A stretch of 39,749 bases of DNA from Pseudomonas sp. (GTDB taxonomy: Bacteria; Pseudomonadota; Gammaproteobacteria; Pseudomonadales; Pseudomonadaceae). The notes under the pieces are model-generated. The model searched no databases, was not told the DNA's origin, and worked only from the letters and a program-made list of their open reading frames with translations. The position numbers were made by a program, and so were the translations under genes. Position 1 is the stretch's first letter; each line of letters starts with the position of its first letter. The stretch covers positions 1-39,749 of the forward strand of contig NZ_JAUYNP010000226.1 in NCBI RefSeq assembly GCF_030696055.1. The letters run 5' to 3'. This document shows positions 31,886 through 39,749 of the stretch, one piece after another.

Positions 31886-32568
31886 TAGTGCCCCATTAGC
31901 CAATGCTGGTGCGGGCCTGGCATTGTCCATAGGCCGAACAGCATCACCAGCAGGCCGCCGGCCATGCGCACGCCCTGTTGGCGCAGCAAGGCGCTCAGGC
32001 GTTCGGCGGCCATGCCGGTGGCCAGCAGCACCGGCATGGTGCCCAGGCCGAAGGCCAGCATCAAGGCGGCGCTATTGAGGGCATTGCCCTGGCTGGCGGC
32101 CCAGAGCAAGGTGCTGTAGACCAGGCCGCAGGGCAGCCAGCCCCACAGACCGCCGAGCACCAGGGCGCGGGGCAGGCTGGTGACCGGCATAAAGCGCCGG
32201 GTCAGGGGTTGGATATGCCGCCACAGGCCACGGCCCAGGGCTTCGATGCGGGTCAGGCCGCTCCACCAGCCGGCCAGGTACAGGCCCATGGCGATCAGCA
32301 GCAGCGCGGCGACAATGCGCAGGCCCATCACCAGCGGACTATTGGCCACCGCCCAGCCGGCCAGACCGAGCAACAGGCCGGCCAGGCTATAGCTGAAGAT
32401 GCGCCCCAGGTTATAGGCCAGCAGCAGCCTAAAGCGCTGGGCGCGCTGCTCCGGCGGGATGGCCAGGGTCAGGGCGCCCATCAGGCCGCCGCACATGCCC
32501 AGGAAATGGCCGCCACCGAGCAGGCCGAGAATCAGCGCCGAGACCAGCAGCGGCAGCAGCTCAAGCAC
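31885..32568 (-). CDS. TauE/SafE-like membrane protein of the cco cluster
   Basis: The product is a 227-residue membrane protein with about six hydrophobic segments. The ORF track starts at 32688, but a GTG at 32568 with AAGGAAC upstream and an 8-base overlap with ccoS gives the expected N-terminus LELLPLLVSALILGLLGGGHFLGMCGGLMGALT. GHFLGMCGG and the later LPCGLVYSTLLWA are cysteine-containing motifs conserved in the sulfite exporter TauE/SafE relatives found next to cbb3 genes. Those are thought to act in copper handling for oxidase assembly; that role is inference. The last gene of the ccoGHIS transcription unit, it is followed by nested palindromes. Confidence 0.88.
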   Translation of the reverse strand: MLELLPLLVSALILGLLGGGHFLGMCGGLMGALTLAIPPEQRAQRFRLLLAYNLGRIFSYSLAGLLLGLAGWAVANSPLVMGLRIVAALLLIAMGLYLAGWWSGLTRIEALGRGLWRHIQPLTRRFMPVTSLPRALVLGGLWGWLPCGLVYSTLLWAASQGNALNSAALMLAFGLGTMPVLLATGMAAERLSALLRQQGVRMAGGLLVMLFGLWTMPGPHQHWLMGH

Positions 32569-32782
32569 GGGGCTGTTCCTTGGTGGGTTGTTTCGGCTCG
32601 TCGCGTTGCTGGGCTTGGTTGACCGCGGCCTTATGCCTGGGGTCTTCGTCGTCGAACAGAATGCTATGGGCCGGGCCATCCAGGTCATCGTACTGACCGC
32701 TGTCCACCGCCCAGAAGAACAGCCAGATGGCGAAGCCCACCAGGACTATGGCCACCGGAATCAGAATATAGAGCGCGGGCAT
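32561..32782 (-). CDS. ccoS: Cbb3 oxidase assembly protein CcoS
   Basis: The 73-residue protein has one N-terminal membrane helix (ALYILIPVAIVLVGFAIWLFFWAV), followed by the hallmark VDSGQYDDLDGPAHSILFDDE of CcoS/FixS and a polar tail. CcoS is required to insert haem and copper into the cbb3 catalytic subunit. The start is the ATG at 32782 with GGAG just upstream; the ORF-track start lies in the neighbouring palindromic element. It sits between ccoI and the TauE-like gene, the standard order. Confidence 0.95.
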   Translation of the reverse strand: MPALYILIPVAIVLVGFAIWLFFWAVDSGQYDDLDGPAHSILFDDEDPRHKAAVNQAQQRDEPKQPTKEQPRA

Positions 32783-32801
32783 GGGGTCTCCGGGTGGCGA
32801 T

Positions 32802-32882
32802 GTAGGTTGGGCTGAGCTTGGCGAAGCCCAACATTGCAGTCTTTGAACTTCGTTGGGCTTCACTGCGTTCAGCCCAACCTAC
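32802..32882. repeat. GTAGGTTGGGCTGA-ended palindrome between ccoI and ccoS
   Basis: This 81-base palindrome starts GTAGGTTGGGCTGAGC, ends CAGCCCAACCTAC and has inner arms GAAGCCCAAC (32823-32832) / GTTGGGCTTC (32852-32861). It fills almost the whole ccoI-ccoS gap. Its right terminus supplies the TAG stop of ccoI (minus strand, 32881-32879). The same ends and inner arms occur in the element at 31785-31860. Confidence 0.85.
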
Positions 32883-35287
32883 GGTTTGGGGCTGCGGGTC
32901 AGACGCAGGGCGTTCAGCACTACCAATAGAGAGCTGAGCGACATGCCCAATGCCGCCCAGATTGGCGTGATCCAACCTATGGCGGCGAACGGCAGCACCA
33001 GGCCATTGTACAGGCTGGCCCAGCTCAGGTTCTCGATGATGATGCGCCGCGTGCGTTGCGCCATGCTCAGGGCTTGCACCAGGCTGCTCAGGCGGTTGGA
33101 CAAGAGCACCGCATCGGCGCTGGTCTTCGCCAGGTCGGTGGCGCTGCCCATGGCCACGCTGATATCGGCGGCGGCCAGCACCGGCACATCGTTGACCCCG
33201 TCGCCGAGCATCAGCACCCGCCGGCCCTGGCTATGCAACTGTTGCAGCACGGCCAGTTTGGCGGCTGGGGTGAGGCCGCCGCGGGCGTCGGCTATGCCCA
33301 GCTGGCGCGCCACCTCGGCGACCATGGGCGAGCTGTCGCCGGACAGCAGCATAATGTGCCAATGCCGAACCTTGGCCGCTTCGATCAGCTGCGCTGCGTC
33401 ATCCCGCACGCGGTCATCCAGGACGAGCCAGGCCAGGGGCCCTTGTTCATCGCCCAGCAGCAGCCATTGGCCGTGCTCGCCCGTAATGGCTGGGGGCTGT
33501 TGACCGCTCAAAGCGCAGACAAAATCCGCCTGGCCGATACGCAGCAGGCGCGCGCCGACCCGGCCCTGCAGGCCCAGGCCCGGATAGCTGTCGACCTGAT
33601 CGGCAGCCTGGCTGGCTTGGCCAAAAGCGCGGGCAATGGGGTGTTCGGAGCGGTTCTCCAGGGCGGCGGCCAGGGCCAGGCAGCTGCCTGAGTCCAGTTC
33701 GCGCAGCGGCTGGATGCTGCTCAGGCTCAGGCGGCCTTCAGTCAGGGTGCCGGTCTTGTCGACGACCAGGGTGTCGATCTGGTTCAAGCCTTCCAGCACA
33801 TGGCCGCGGGTCAGCAGCAGGCCGAGCCTGTGCAAGGATCCGGTGGCGGCGGTCAGGGCGGTGGGCGTGGCCAGGGCCAGGGCGCAGGGGCAGGTGGCGA
33901 CCAGCAGGGCCAGCACTATCCAGAAGGCGCGCGACGGATCGAGTTGCCACCAGATCAGGCCTACCACGGCGGCCGCCAGCAGCACGCTCAGCAGAAACCA
34001 CTGCGCCACCCGATCGGCCAGCACCGCCAGGCGCGGTTTGTCGCTCTGCGCGCGCTCCAGCAAGCGCACTATGGCCGATAGCCGGGTGGCATCGCCCAGG
34101 GCCTGCACCTCGACGCACAGCGGCCCTTCGACGTTGAGGGTGCCGGCGGTCACTGGATCTCCGACGCCGCGCGCCTGCGGCAGGTATTCGCCAGTCAGCA
34201 GCGCTTCGTCGATGCTCGACTGGCCCTGCAGGATGCGCCCGTCGGCCGGTAGCAGGGCGCCTGGCGGCACCAAAACCTGGTCGCCGATCCGCAGCTCGCT
34301 AAGCAGGATACGTTGGCTCTGGCCGTCGGCGTCCAGGCGCAGGCAGGAGGCGGGCAGCAACTTGACCAGCTGCGCGGTGGCCGCTGCCGTACGTTCGCGG
34401 GCGCGGCGCTCCAGATAGCGGCCAGCCAGCAGGAACAGGGCGAACATGCCCACCGCATCGAAATACAGCTCGCCCTGGCCGGTCACCGTCGACCAGATAC
34501 CGGCGACGTAGGCCCCGCCTATGGCCAGGGACACCGACACATCCATAGTCAGATGACGGGTGCGCAGGTCGCGCAAGGCGCCACGAAAGAACTGGCCGCA
34601 GCAGTAGAAGACGATCGGGGTGGTGAGAAACAGGCTGACCCAGCGCAGGATCTGGTCCAGCTCAGGGGATAGGTCGACGTTGAATTCCGGCCAGGTGGCC
34701 ATGCTCGCCATCATCACCTGCATCCATAGCATGCCGGCCACACCCAGCTCGCGCATGGCGCGGCGGTTTTCCCGCTGCAGCTGGGCGGCGGCGGCGTCGG
34801 CCTGCCAGGGATGGCCGGCGTAGCCGATCTTGCGCAGCGCCTTGAGCACATCGCTGAGCGGAATCTGGCTGTCGGCCCAACGCACCTGCAAGCGGTGGTT
34901 GGACAGGTTGAGCGTGGCTTCGGCGATACCCGGCAGCTCGCGCAGGTGTTTCTCGATCAGCCAGCCGCAGGCGGCGCAGCTGATGCCTTCAATCAACAGG
35001 CAGGTTTCGCTGAGCTCCCCGTGGCGTTCGACAAAGGGTTGCTGCACATCGCTGCGGTCGTACAGCGCCAGTTCATCCGGCAGGGCTTGCGGCAGGCTGT
35101 GGGGATTGTTCGCGTTTTCGCTGCGGTGCTGGTAGTAGGGCTCCAGGCCGCCGGCGACTATGGCCTCGGCCACCGCCTGGCAGCCGGGGCAGCACAGCTC
35201 GCGGCTTGCCCCCAGAACATGCGCCTGGAAGCGGCTGCCGGGGGGCACCGGCAGGCCGCAGTGGTAGCAAGGGGTCGGGCTGGCCAT
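32879..35287 (-). CDS. ccoI: Copper-exporting P-type ATPase CcoI (FixI)
   Basis: The P1B-type copper ATPase is needed to supply copper for cbb3 oxidase maturation. The 802-residue product has, in order, an N-terminal cysteine-rich segment (CYHCG, then CCPGC, the CcoI-specific metal-binding region) and a heavy-metal-associated domain with GISCAACG (C104, C107). Membrane helices follow, then the TGE actuator motif (LLTGEY, ~364-369), the ion-path CPC at 466-468 (VATCPCALALATPT), the phosphorylation site DKTGTLTEG (D510) and GDGVNDVPVLAAADISVAMG. It lies within ccoGHIS, eight bases after ccoH. The stop codon lies in the terminus of a palindromic repeat, so the last residues may have been altered by that insertion. 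Confidence 0.97.
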   Translation of the reverse strand: MASPTPCYHCGLPVPPGSRFQAHVLGASRELCCPGCQAVAEAIVAGGLEPYYQHRSENANNPHSLPQALPDELALYDRSDVQQPFVERHGELSETCLLIEGISCAACGWLIEKHLRELPGIAEATLNLSNHRLQVRWADSQIPLSDVLKALRKIGYAGHPWQADAAAAQLQRENRRAMRELGVAGMLWMQVMMASMATWPEFNVDLSPELDQILRWVSLFLTTPIVFYCCGQFFRGALRDLRTRHLTMDVSVSLAIGGAYVAGIWSTVTGQGELYFDAVGMFALFLLAGRYLERRARERTAAATAQLVKLLPASCLRLDADGQSQRILLSELRIGDQVLVPPGALLPADGRILQGQSSIDEALLTGEYLPQARGVGDPVTAGTLNVEGPLCVEVQALGDATRLSAIVRLLERAQSDKPRLAVLADRVAQWFLLSVLLAAAVVGLIWWQLDPSRAFWIVLALLVATCPCALALATPTALTAATGSLHRLGLLLTRGHVLEGLNQIDTLVVDKTGTLTEGRLSLSSIQPLRELDSGSCLALAAALENRSEHPIARAFGQASQAADQVDSYPGLGLQGRVGARLLRIGQADFVCALSGQQPPAITGEHGQWLLLGDEQGPLAWLVLDDRVRDDAAQLIEAAKVRHWHIMLLSGDSSPMVAEVARQLGIADARGGLTPAAKLAVLQQLHSQGRRVLMLGDGVNDVPVLAAADISVAMGSATDLAKTSADAVLLSNRLSSLVQALSMAQRTRRIIIENLSWASLYNGLVLPFAAIGWITPIWAALGMSLSSLLVVLNALRLTRSPKP

Positions 35288-35295
35288 CGGCGTGC

Positions 35296-35808
35296 TTACG
35301 GCTGATCCCCGAGGCGGATGCTGTTGCCGCTCTGCAGGCTTTCTTCTTCGAACAGGCGCCAGTCCTTGCCACCTTCCTGGCCGATCAGCTCGACGAAGCG
35401 GCGGCCCTGCACGGCGTCGATCATCTGCCCGCTGTAGCTGCCATCGGCCTGCAGCTGCAGTATCACTCGGCGGTCGCGTTCCGGCTGGGTCGGCGAGATC
35501 AGGTTGAGCACCAGCTGTTGCGGCCGGCTATGGCCTTGCAGCTGCAAGCTGGCGACGCCGGTCTCTTCATCCAGCACCAGGCTGGCGTTGAGCTGCAGGC
35601 GGAGTGCATGGTTTTCCCGCTCCAGCGACCGGTTGATGCCCTTGCCGACATCGTAATAGTCATCGGAAATCAGCCCCGGTGGGTTCTGCGTGGCGATGGT
35701 CAGCAGGGCCACGCCCTGGGCCACCGAGTAGCTCAGCAGGGCTATCAGGAACCAGGGCCAGAACTGCTTGTACCAGGGCTTGTTCGCTGCGGTTTTTGGC
35801 TCGGACAT
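35296..35808 (-). CDS. ccoH: Cbb3 oxidase assembly protein CcoH (FixH)
   Basis: The 170-residue FixH/CcoH protein has one membrane anchor near the N-terminus ([24 protein letters not shown], residues ~16-40) and a periplasmic beta-rich domain starting [22 protein letters not shown]. DDYYxxG is the family hallmark. CcoH is a membrane assembly factor that associates with the oxidase during biogenesis. It lies 12 bases after ccoG and eight before ccoI, so co-transcription is expected. Confidence 0.94.
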   Translation of the reverse strand: MSEPKTAANKPWYKQFWPWFLIALLSYSVAQGVALLTIATQNPPGLISDDYYDVGKGINRSLERENHALRLQLNASLVLDEETGVASLQLQGHSRPQQLVLNLISPTQPERDRRVILQLQADGSYSGQMIDAVQGRRFVELIGQEGGKDWRLFEEESLQSGNSIRLGDQP

Positions 35809-35820
35809 GCTCTTCTCTAA

Positions 35821-37227
35821 TCAGCGGACGCTGGGGCCGATAAAGCGGCTGTCAGCATCGGTTTTGATACTTGGATCATCCACCGACTGCAGGTGGAAGC
35901 TGATTTCATTGGTGCTGGACGGCAGGCTTGAAGGGTCGATGGACAGCTCGACCGGCAGCGACAGCACCTCGCCCTCGAGGGCCTTGATCTCGCGCTTGCC
36001 TTCGTAGACCAGCCCCTCGAGGCCATCGGCTGCGATCAGGTAGGTCACCTCGTGCTGGGCCTTGTTCATGATCTTCAGGGTGTAGACGTTCTCGATCCGG
36101 CCCTCTTCGTTTTCCCGGTAGAGCACGCGGTCCTTGAGTACGTCCAGTTCCACCAGCGAGCGGCTGGCGATGGCCCAGGCGAATACGCCGAACATCGCCA
36201 GCAGGGCGACGGCGTAGCCGATCAGGCGTGGACGCGCCAGGTGGGTCTTCTGCCCGGACAGGTTGTGTTCGGTGGTGTAGCTGATCAGCCCTTTGGGGTA
36301 GTTCATCTTGTCCATGATGCTGTCGCAGGCATCGATACAGGCGGCGCAGCCGATGCACTCGATCTGCAGGCCGTCGCGGATGTCGATGCCGGTGGGGCAG
36401 ACGTGCACGCACATCTTGCAGTCGATGCAGTCGCCCAGGCCTTCGGCCTTGTAGTCGGCATCGCGCTTGCGCGGGCCGCGGTGTTCGCCGCGGCGCGGGT
36501 CGTAGGAGACGATCAGGGTGTCCTGGTCGAACATCACGCTCTGGAAGCGCGCATAGGGGCACATATAGATGCACACCTGCTCGCGCAGGTAGCCGGCGTT
36601 GCCGTAGGTGGCGAGGGTGAAGAAGCCGACCCAGAACAGCGCCCAGCCGCCAGCCTCGAGGGTGAACAGGGCGGGGATCAGCTCGCGAATCGGGGTGAAG
36701 TAACCGACGAAGGTGATCGCGGTGAGGAACGAGACGCCGACCCAGATGCCGTGCTTGGCCAGTTTGCGCAGGAACTTCTGCCCGGTCATCGGTGCCTTGT
36801 CGAGTTTTATGCGCTGGTTGCGATCACCCTCGGTGACCTTTTCCGCCCACATAAAGACCCAGGTGAACACGCTTTGCGGGCAGGTGTAGCCGCACCAGAC
36901 GCGTCCGGCAAATACGGTAATAAAGAACAGGCCGAAGGCGGCGATGATCAGCAGCGCCGAGAGCAGGACGAAATCCTGGGGCCAGTAGGTGGAGCCGAGG
37001 ATATGGAACTTGCGCTCCGGCAGGTTCCACCAGACGGCCTGACGGCCTTCCCAGTTCAACCATACGGTGCCGAAGTACAACAGGAAGAGGGCTGCGCCAC
37101 CGAGCATGCGCAGGTTGCGGAAGATGCCGGTGAAGGAGCGGGTGTAGATTTTTTCGCGGTTGGCGTACAGGTCGACAGTTTCGACCTTGGCCGGGGTGAC
37201 GTCTTTGACAGGAATCTGTGCGCTCAT
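35821..37227 (-). CDS. ccoG: Cbb3 oxidase accessory protein CcoG (FixG)
   Basis: The 468-residue membrane ferredoxin-like protein has been linked to cupric reductase activity in cbb3 biogenesis. It has several membrane segments in the first ~210 residues with paired cysteines (WCGYTCPQS, C112/C116, and CIYMCPYARFQ, C219/C223). Two 4Fe-4S motifs follow (C267, C270, C273, C277 in CIDCKMCVHVCPTG; C291, C294, C297, C301 in CIGCAACIDAC), then a further helix and a C-terminal Ig-like periplasmic domain (FixG C-terminal). All cluster ligands are intact. The ribosome site before the ATG is weak (ACGAACTG). A 46-base hairpin separates it from ccoP. Confidence 0.96.
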   Translation of the reverse strand: MSAQIPVKDVTPAKVETVDLYANREKIYTRSFTGIFRNLRMLGGAALFLLYFGTVWLNWEGRQAVWWNLPERKFHILGSTYWPQDFVLLSALLIIAAFGLFFITVFAGRVWCGYTCPQSVFTWVFMWAEKVTEGDRNQRIKLDKAPMTGQKFLRKLAKHGIWVGVSFLTAITFVGYFTPIRELIPALFTLEAGGWALFWVGFFTLATYGNAGYLREQVCIYMCPYARFQSVMFDQDTLIVSYDPRRGEHRGPRKRDADYKAEGLGDCIDCKMCVHVCPTGIDIRDGLQIECIGCAACIDACDSIMDKMNYPKGLISYTTEHNLSGQKTHLARPRLIGYAVALLAMFGVFAWAIASRSLVELDVLKDRVLYRENEEGRIENVYTLKIMNKAQHEVTYLIAADGLEGLVYEGKREIKALEGEVLSLPVELSIDPSSLPSSTNEISFHLQSVDDPSIKTDADSRFIGPSVR

Positions 37228-37317
37228 CAGTTCGTACCACAGCGGTTGATTGGCTGCCCCGATCGATACCTGCCGGTCGGGGTCATACGGGCTCTTGCGC
37301 TATGGTACGCCTGACTA

Positions 37318-37363
37318 CTCCTGAGCAGGTGCGACCGGCGGTCGCGTCTGGCTCAGGCAGGAG
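37318..37363 (-). other. Hairpin between ccoP and ccoG
   Basis: CTCCTGAGC pairs with GCTCAGGCAGGAG at the base (one bulge), and GCGACC-GGC-GGTCGC forms a perfect top stem. It begins three bases after the ccoP stop. No T-run follows on the minus strand, so it may stabilise the ccoNOQP message or attenuate rather than fully terminate. It marks the border between structural and assembly genes. Confidence 0.6.
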
Positions 37364-37365
37364 AA

Positions 37366-38352
37366 TTACTTCTCGATCTTAGCGTGCGACAGGCTATACA
37401 CATAGGCCGCCAGCAGATGCACCTGGTCATTACCCAGGCGATCGGCATGGGCCGGCATCTTGCCGTTGCGGCCGTAACGCAGAGTTTGTTGTACCTGGGC
37501 GAAGCTGGAGCCATACAGCCAGGTTTTGTCGGTCAGGTTGGCCGAGCCCATGGCCTGTTGACCCTTGGCATCCGGGCCATGACAGACTGCACAGTTGGCC
37601 TTGAAGATCTCTTGACCTGCGTCAATATCTGCCTCGATGCCTTCCGGAACCTTCAAGCCAGACAGGCTGCGAATGTAGCCCGCGACATTGCGGATACCTG
37701 CTTCGCCGATGCTGTCCTTCCATGCCGGCATCGCCGCCTGACGACCGTCCATGATGGTGGTCTTGATGGTGGCCGGCTCGCCGCCGTACAGCCAGTCCTT
37801 ATCGGTCAGGTTGGGGAAGCCATAGGCGCCCTTGGCGTCGGAACCGTGGCAGACCGAGCAGTTGGAGGCAAACAGGCGACCGCCCATTTTCAACGCTTGC
37901 TCGTCCTGGGCCACTTGTTCTATAGGCATGGCCGCATATTTGGCGAAGATCGGCCCGTATTGGCCGTCAGCCTTGGCCATTTCCTTTTCCCACTGGTGCA
38001 CGCCGTTCCAGCCTGCGTTGCGTTCGCCATCGGCGATTTGCACGTTGGTGGCGAAGGGGGTCTTGGCTTCGCTGTCGAGGTGGTCGTAGCCCGGCAGCAG
38101 GCCTTTCCAGTTGCCCAGACCCGGGTAGAGCACTAGGTAGCCGAGGGCGAAGATGATGGTGCCGACAAACAGCATGAACCACCACTTGGGCAGCGGGTTG
38201 TCGAACTCCTCGATACCGTCGAAGGCATGCCCGACGGTTTCCTCGGTGCTCTCCTGACGCTGGCCCTTGCGGGTGCCGAAGATCAGCCAAGTCAGGGCGA
38301 AAATGGTGCCCAGAGACAGAATGGTTACGTACCAACTCCAGAACGTGGTCAT
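37366..38352 (-). CDS. ccoP: Cbb3 cytochrome c oxidase subunit III CcoP
   Basis: CcoP is the dihaem c-type subunit that passes electrons to CcoO/CcoN. The 328-residue product has two N-terminal membrane helices (~8-26 and ~57-76), the family hallmark [21 protein letters not shown] between them, then two cytochrome c domains with CSVCH (C165, C168, H169) and CAVCH (C254, C257, H258) and distal Met candidates (AAMPAW, GKMPAH). The start overlaps the ccoQ stop as ATGA. Confidence 0.97.
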   Translation of the reverse strand: MTTFWSWYVTILSLGTIFALTWLIFGTRKGQRQESTEETVGHAFDGIEEFDNPLPKWWFMLFVGTIIFALGYLVLYPGLGNWKGLLPGYDHLDSEAKTPFATNVQIADGERNAGWNGVHQWEKEMAKADGQYGPIFAKYAAMPIEQVAQDEQALKMGGRLFASNCSVCHGSDAKGAYGFPNLTDKDWLYGGEPATIKTTIMDGRQAAMPAWKDSIGEAGIRNVAGYIRSLSGLKVPEGIEADIDAGQEIFKANCAVCHGPDAKGQQAMGSANLTDKTWLYGSSFAQVQQTLRYGRNGKMPAHADRLGNDQVHLLAAYVYSLSHAKIEK

Positions 38353-38549
38353 TGGTTATTGCTCCTGGAAGATTGCTCGTCACGCTCTTTGGGTTGGGGG
38401 TCGTCGGCGAAGGGCAGGTTAGCGGCCTCGTCGAAGCTCGATTTGCGCTTGCTGCTGTAGGCCCAGAGCACCACGCCGATAAAGGCGATGAACACCACTG
38501 CCGTGCCTATGCCGCGAATAGTCCCGACGTCCGTTAGAAAAGTGGGCAT
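38349..38549 (-). CDS. ccoQ: Cbb3 oxidase subunit IV CcoQ
   Basis: The 66-residue single-span protein stabilises the cbb3 complex. The membrane helix is ~14-31 ([20 protein letters not shown]), followed by the basic KRK and the FDEAANLPF motif usual for CcoQ/FixQ, ending in a polar tail. It lies six bases after ccoO and overlaps ccoP by four bases (ATGA). Confidence 0.95.
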   Translation of the reverse strand: MPTFLTDVGTIRGIGTAVVFIAFIGVVLWAYSSKRKSSFDEAANLPFADDPQPKERDEQSSRSNNQ

Positions 38550-38555
38550 AGTGCG

Positions 38556-39163
38556 TTACCGTTTGTTCTTGATAGCGGTGCCGAGAACCTGCAGGTACGC
38601 GACCAGCGCGTCCATTTCGGTCTTGCCCTTCACCGCGTCCTTGGCCCCGGCGATGTCTGCATCGCTGTAGGGGACGCCAAAGCCACGCATGACTTCCATC
38701 TTCTTGGCGGTGTCCTTGCCATCCAGCTGGTGTTCAACCAGCCAGGGGTAGGCCGGCATCTTCGATTCCGGTACCAGGTTGCGCGGGTTGTACAGGTGCG
38801 CACGTTGCCACTCGTCCGAGTAGCGGCCGCCAACGCGGGCCAGGTCCGGACCGGTACGCTTGGAACCCCACAGGAAGGGGTGATCCCACACGCTTTCACC
38901 GGCGACCGAGTAGTGGCCGTAACGTTCGGTTTCGGCGCGGAACGGACGGATCATCTGCGAGTGGCAGCCGACGCAGCCGTTCTTGATGTAGATGTCGCGG
39001 CCTTCCAGCTGCAGCGCGGTGTAGGGCTTGAGGCCCGCGACCGGCTCATTGGTGACGTCCTGGAAAAACAGCGGGACTATCTGGGTCAGGCCGCCGATGC
39101 TGACGGCGAGGACCATCAGCAGCGCCATCAGGCCGATATTCTTCTCGATGATTTCGTGTTTCA

Positions 39164-39164
<1 letters not shown>
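38556..39164 (-). CDS. ccoO: Cbb3 cytochrome c oxidase subunit II CcoO
   Basis: CcoO is the monohaem c-type subunit of the cbb3 oxidase. The 202-residue product has an N-terminal anchor ([26 protein letters not shown]), the haem-binding CVGCH (C64, C67, H68) in [47 protein letters not shown], and the distal Met in SKMPAYPWL. The start overlaps the ccoN stop (TGATG), as is usual in ccoNO. Confidence 0.98.

Positions 39165-39749
<585 letters not shown>

Noticed and set aside
36052-37314. 420-residue plus-strand ORF antisense to ccoG
   Set aside because: It is a long open frame caused by high GC and third-position bias on the coding strand. The composition is Gly/Ala/Asp/Val/Gln-rich without domains, while ccoG on the other strand has intact cluster motifs.
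37228-37317. Possible Anr box upstream of ccoG (TTGATTGG and ATCGAT strings)
   Set aside because: The half-sites are not separated by four bases as TTGAT-N4-ATCAA requires; only half-site similarity is present.

Overview
The window is GC-rich chromosomal DNA from a Pseudomonas, probably near the P. aeruginosa / P. alcaligenes branch. The basis is family recognition and remembered gene order; no search was run. From dnaX to the cbb3 oxidase genes the order (dnaX, ybaB, recR, acyl-CoA dehydrogenase, SDR, FMO, TetR, antiporter, metal-dependent hydrolase, apt, anr, hemN, TauE-like, ccoS, ccoI, ccoH, ccoG, ccoP, ccoQ, ccoO, ccoN) follows what I recall as the PA1532-PA1554 block of PAO1. Lineage-specific blocks are spliced into it.

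Layout. 1-8931 (+): most of a Tad (Flp/type IVc) pilus locus. It runs from the end of the RcpA secretin through a small lipoprotein, three TadE/F/G pseudopilin-like proteins, TadZ, the TadA ATPase, TadB, TadC and TadD. Overlapping start/stop codons suggest one transcript. Flp, prepilin peptidase and RcpC must lie upstream of the window. 8932-11056: a REPIN-like palindrome, a HupN-like HU protein, the 4.5S SRP RNA (ffs) with its promoter, and two small conserved-looking hypothetical genes. 11057-14280 (+): dnaX, ybaB, recR. 14610-16205 (-): a cold-shock protein and the ohr/ohrR organic-peroxide pair. 16401-17549 (+): acyl-CoA dehydrogenase. 17629-22252 (+): a polyamine catabolism block (gamma-glutamylpolyamine oxidase, XRE-cupin regulator, glutamylpolyamine synthetase, SpuC-type aminotransferase) headed by a long perfect palindromic operator and closed by a long perfect hairpin terminator. 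22528-25797: a Baeyer-Villiger-type flavin monooxygenase plus SDR, divergent from a TetR regulator, with two GTATAC-type 16-bp operators between them. 25899-27458 (+): KefB-like antiporter. 27649-29299 (-): metal-dependent hydrolase and apt. 29328-39749 (-): anr, hemN (with an Anr box), TauE-like membrane protein, ccoSIHG and ccoPQO, and the end of ccoN. This is a microaerobic respiration block: Anr senses low oxygen, HemN makes haem without oxygen, CcoGHIS matures the copper/haem oxidase and CcoNOQP is the oxidase.

The least conventional signal is non-coding. Several palindromic, MITE-like elements sit at or within a few bases of stop codons. Two of them (at the antiporter and ccoI 3' ends) contribute bases to the stop codon itself, and three share GTAGGKTGG termini. 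A second family shares a TTTAC/GTAAA hairpin and occurs after ybaB and after the antiporter, where it lies inside a 168-bp element with perfect 18-bp terminal inverted repeats. No CRISPR array, tRNA, rRNA, transposase gene or integrase was seen. I found no clearly novel multi-gene system; the best candidates for new information are the palindromic elements and the operator architectures.
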